Part shown: in pieces, positions 23,675 to 25,449 of the stretch
How the letters are laid out: the number at the start of each line of letters is the position of its first letter
Numbering within the stretch: position 1 is the first letter of the stretch
Source of the DNA: CAYGKP01 sp964350605
Lineage (GTDB): Bacteria; Bacteroidota; Bacteroidia; Cytophagales; JAAEPT01
Reading direction: 5' to 3'
Assembly: GCA_964350605.1 (NCBI GenBank)
Contig: CAYGKP010000007.1
Location: 1 to 25,449 of the forward strand
DNA length: 25,449 nt
The notes under the pieces: generated by a model
The model's input: the letters and a program-made list of their open reading frames with translations, nothing else
The model's database searches: none
What the model was told of the DNA's origin: nothing
Made by a program: the position numbers and the translations under genes

Positions 23675-24469
23675 ATGAAAACCACCTCTCTCTTTTTGCT
23701 CGCCCTTGCCTTTGGCGCCCTGACTGCTTGCGGCGGCGGCGAATCCACGGACGGCTCGGACAGCACCGCCACCGACGGCGAATCCAGCGAACCCGAAGTC
23801 ACCTACCTTCTGCCCTCGACCTACGGCGGCGAAGTCCTGCCCGTCGAAAAACTGCACGAAGCAGTGACCGCCTGGGACGGCAAAACCGTCACCTTGGTGG
23901 GCTATCCCTCGCTCTTCTTCGACACCGAAAAACTGCGCGCAGGAAGCAACACTTTGATGACTATCGCTGAAAAAGACGGAGCCGAGAAACTGATCCGCTT
24001 TGAACTCGCCGAGGAAACAGCGGAAATCACCCGCGGCCAAATGATCGTCATCCAAGGAACCATCGAAAAGGTTTGGGACACCCAGATCCAATTGAAGGAC
24101 ACCAAACTGGTCGAGGTTCTGCCCGCCGATGCGTCGCCTTCTTATACCGAGCCGAACCCCTTCACTGTTGGTGACAGCCAAATGAGTGCCGAGGCCTTTC
24201 ATAAGGCCTACTTCGGCTGGGAAGGCAAAGTGGTTAGCGTGAACGGTGCCTACTGGGGCACCACCACTTCGACCACTTCGTCTGGCAAAACCATCCGTGT
24301 CGACCTGACCCCCGTGGGCGGCGGCGACAAAATGGTTGGTGCAAACTTCAAAGAAGACCCCTCGGACCGCCTGAGCGCAAACCGCGACAACGTCGAAATC
24401 AAAGGCACCGTCCAAGGACGCTTCTTCGAGAGCATCACCCTGGAAGACTGCACTGTCCTCAAGCCCTAA
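23675..24469 (+). CDS. lipoprotein with two tandem OB-like (tRNA_anti-like) modules
   Basis: The 264-residue protein has a lipoprotein signal peptide ending in the lipobox LTAC at about residues 16-19, followed by a Gly, Ser, Thr and Asp-rich linker (about 20-42). Two modules with the same order of elements follow. Module 1 (about 55-150) contains AWDGKTVTLVGYPS, IRFELAEE, GQMIVIQGTIEKVWDTQIQLKDTKLVE. Module 2 (about 170-264) contains GWEGKVVSVNGAYWG, IRVDLTP, DNVEIKGTVQGRFFESITLEDCTVL. This strand pattern, with GT-x2-G/K in the fourth strand and a terminal strand, resembles the small OB-fold tRNA_anti-like family of Bacteroidota lipoproteins. The link to that family is tentative. It probably faces the periplasm. 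It is 68 bases after the hydrogenase-like cluster and is followed by a strong terminator. Confidence 0.8.
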   Translation: MKTTSLFLLALAFGALTACGGGESTDGSDSTATDGESSEPEVTYLLPSTYGGEVLPVEKLHEAVTAWDGKTVTLVGYPSLFFDTEKLRAGSNTLMTIAEKDGAEKLIRFELAEETAEITRGQMIVIQGTIEKVWDTQIQLKDTKLVEVLPADASPSYTEPNPFTVGDSQMSAEAFHKAYFGWEGKVVSVNGAYWGTTTSTTSSGKTIRVDLTPVGGGDKMVGANFKEDPSDRLSANRDNVEIKGTVQGRFFESITLEDCTVLKP

Positions 24470-24493
24470 CGGCTTACCATACTCTTTTCCCAA

Positions 24494-24523
24494 GGCGGCC
24501 TCTACTGGGGGCCGCCTTTTTTT
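24494..24523 (+). terminator. intrinsic terminator after the lipoprotein gene
   Basis: GGCGGCC (24494-24500) and GGCCGCC (24510-24516) form a perfect seven-pair stem with a nine-base loop, followed directly by seven T (24517-24523). It ends the lipoprotein transcript and possibly that of the whole hydrogenase-like cluster. Confidence 0.88.
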
Positions 24524-24600
24524 GTGGCCAACGGCCGATGGCTGTTGAAAGTTGCTGTCTTTGGTGGGGGGCCCCCAAGTCAACCACATCTAGTTGATTT

Positions 24601-24634
24601 GGCCCCAGAACCTTCGGTTGTGTTGGCTGGGGCC
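24601..24634 (+). repeat. 8-base inverted repeat overlapping the flavoprotein promoter
   Basis: GGCCCCAG (24601-24608) and CTGGGGCC (24627-24634) are perfect inverted arms. Inside, AACC (24609-24612) pairs with GGTT (24616-24619) around TTC. The right arm overlaps the spacer just after the TTG box at 24623-24625. It may be an operator, or a second terminator stem, because GGGGTTTTT follows at 24635-24643. Confidence 0.45.
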
Positions 24635-24652
24635 GGGGTTTTTGTAACTTTT
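24623..24652 (+). promoter_or_regulatory. candidate promoter for the flavoprotein gene
   Basis: TTG (24623-24625), a 19-base spacer and TAACTTTT (24645-24652) match the Bacteroidota promoter pattern with one mismatch (final G to T). The leader would be about 25-30 bases before the TTG start codon at 24685. Confidence 0.5.
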
Positions 24653-24684
24653 CCTCTCAACCGAAACCGCTGAACCCCCCTGGC

Positions 24685-25449
24685 TTGGAAAAATTTGACA
24701 TTTGCGTAATCGGCGGCGGCCCGGCGGGCTACGCAGCCGCCATGCGCGCGATCGATTACGGGAAGCGCACGCTAATCATTGAAATGGACCGCATTGGCGG
24801 GGCGGGGCTCTACAACGGAGCCTTGTCGTCAAAAACCTTGTGGGAGTTGTCGAAGGACGTGGCTTCGGTGCGCGAAAAGATGCGTCGCTTTGGCCAGCCA
24901 GCCGATTTCCAGGTCAGCTATCAAGAAGTCAAACACGCCCTGTGGGAAGCGGTGCAGGAACGTGCCCAACAGTTGGAAGGTCACTTGGACAAATTGGCGT
25001 CGAGCGAATACGGCGCACTATTGACCCAAATCAAGGGCCGGGGAAAAATGACGGGGCCCAATACAGTCCTGATCGAAAAGAAAGACGGCAGCACCGAAGA
25101 GATTTCCGCCGAGTACATCATCGTGGCCACGGGCTCGCGGCCACGCAAGTTGCCCAATGTGGAAGTGGACGAACAGATCATTTTCACCTCCGACGGCATC
25201 GAACACATCCCCAAACTGCCGCGCAACATGGTCATCCTGGGGGCCGGGGTGATTGGTTGTGAGTACGCAACCATCTTCTCGAACTTCGGGAAGACGAAGG
25301 TCTACCTGATCGACAAACAGCCCCGAATTCTGCCCTTCGAGGACGACGACGTGGTCGACATCGTCGAAGAAAACCTGGTTCGGAACGGAGTGGTGGTTCA
25401 CCGCCAGTCGGAGTTGATCCGCATGGAGATCGTTGATGGCGAGGTGTAG
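24685..25449 (+). CDS. dihydrolipoamide dehydrogenase-like flavoprotein without the redox disulfide, ending early
   Basis: The 254-residue product is the N-terminal half of a class I pyridine nucleotide-disulfide oxidoreductase. The FAD site is ICVIGGGPAGYAAAMRA (about 6-22). The redox-disulfide region reads GGAGLYNGALSSKT instead of GGTCxNxGCIPSK, so both active cysteines are replaced (Gly and Ala). The second FAD contact is IIVATGSRPRKLP, and the NAD(P) site is MVILGAGVIGCEYAT. A TAG stop at 25447-25449 ends it inside the NAD(P) domain, about 200 residues short of the usual 460, without the dimerisation domain. The stop coincides with the window edge, so a premature stop, a sequence error or a decayed gene are all possible. 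The TTG start is the only one that fits; a stop codon lies just upstream in frame. Confidence 0.75.
   Translation: MEKFDICVIGGGPAGYAAAMRAIDYGKRTLIIEMDRIGGAGLYNGALSSKTLWELSKDVASVREKMRRFGQPADFQVSYQEVKHALWEAVQERAQQLEGHLDKLASSEYGALLTQIKGRGKMTGPNTVLIEKKDGSTEEISAEYIIVATGSRPRKLPNVEVDEQIIFTSDGIEHIPKLPRNMVILGAGVIGCEYATIFSNFGKTKVYLIDKQPRILPFEDDDVVDIVEENLVRNGVVVHRQSELIRMEIVDGEV

Noticed and set aside
24567..24576. GGGGGCCCCC palindrome as a regulatory site
   Set aside because: A single simple G/C run in a GC-rich intergenic stretch, not linked in position to a promoter; no support beyond composition.
1..25449. CRISPR arrays, tRNA or rRNA genes, insertion sequences and attachment sites
   Set aside because: No direct-repeat arrays, cloverleaf-like segments, transposase motifs or terminal inverted repeats were seen when reading both strands; a tRNAscan or repeat search was not possible here.

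Overview
The window is a GC-rich (by eye about 60%) stretch of bacterial chromosome, probably from a high-GC member of the Bacteroidota. The grounds are inferential. Start codons lack AGGAGG-type Shine-Dalgarno sequences. Several upstream regions carry boxes resembling the Bacteroidota promoter (TTG, 19-21 bases, TAnnTTTG). One exported protein has a signal peptide ending in Ala-Gln, and there is a MORN_2-type repeat protein. No plasmid, phage, insertion sequence, tRNA, rRNA or CRISPR feature was recognised.

Layout. 1-741: 3' end of DNA polymerase I. 916-2751: a membrane-anchored coiled-coil protein and a membrane-anchored MORN-repeat protein with a c-type haem motif, closed by a bidirectional terminator. 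2840-3265 (-): a TerB-like protein. 3687-11410: glutamate synthase large and small subunits, a class I glutamine amidotransferase and a Sua5-type threonylcarbamoyl-AMP synthase. 11425-13789 (-): a tightly overlapping operon of a Kef-type cation/proton antiporter, a YjbQ protein and a PPP-family phosphatase. 13855-14292: a second TerB-like protein. 14294-15691 (-): a two-helix K+ channel with RCK domain and a small AT-richer membrane protein. 15869-23606: the seven-gene cluster described next. 23675-24469: a lipoprotein with two OB-like modules. 24685-25449: a flavin disulfide-oxidoreductase relative that stops early at the window edge.

The most interesting system is 15869-23606. It has the layout of a group 4 membrane-bound hydrogenase (HyfB, HyfC, HyfE, HyfF, HyfG and HyfI-type subunits). 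The catalytic large subunit lacks all four nickel-ligand cysteines, as in Ehr (energy-converting hydrogenase-related) complexes and NuoD. The small subunit also lacks three of the four ligands of the N2-type proximal cluster. It is fused to a reduced ferredoxin domain that keeps exactly the four cysteines needed for one [4Fe-4S] cluster. A small exported protein is encoded inside the cluster. The membrane ion-pumping arm looks intact while the electron wire looks dismantled, so this may be a redox-poor or non-redox member of the complex I superfamily. It sits beside a K+ channel and a Kef-type antiporter, which makes the 12.5-23.6 kb segment rich in cation-transport genes. A link between them is inference only.
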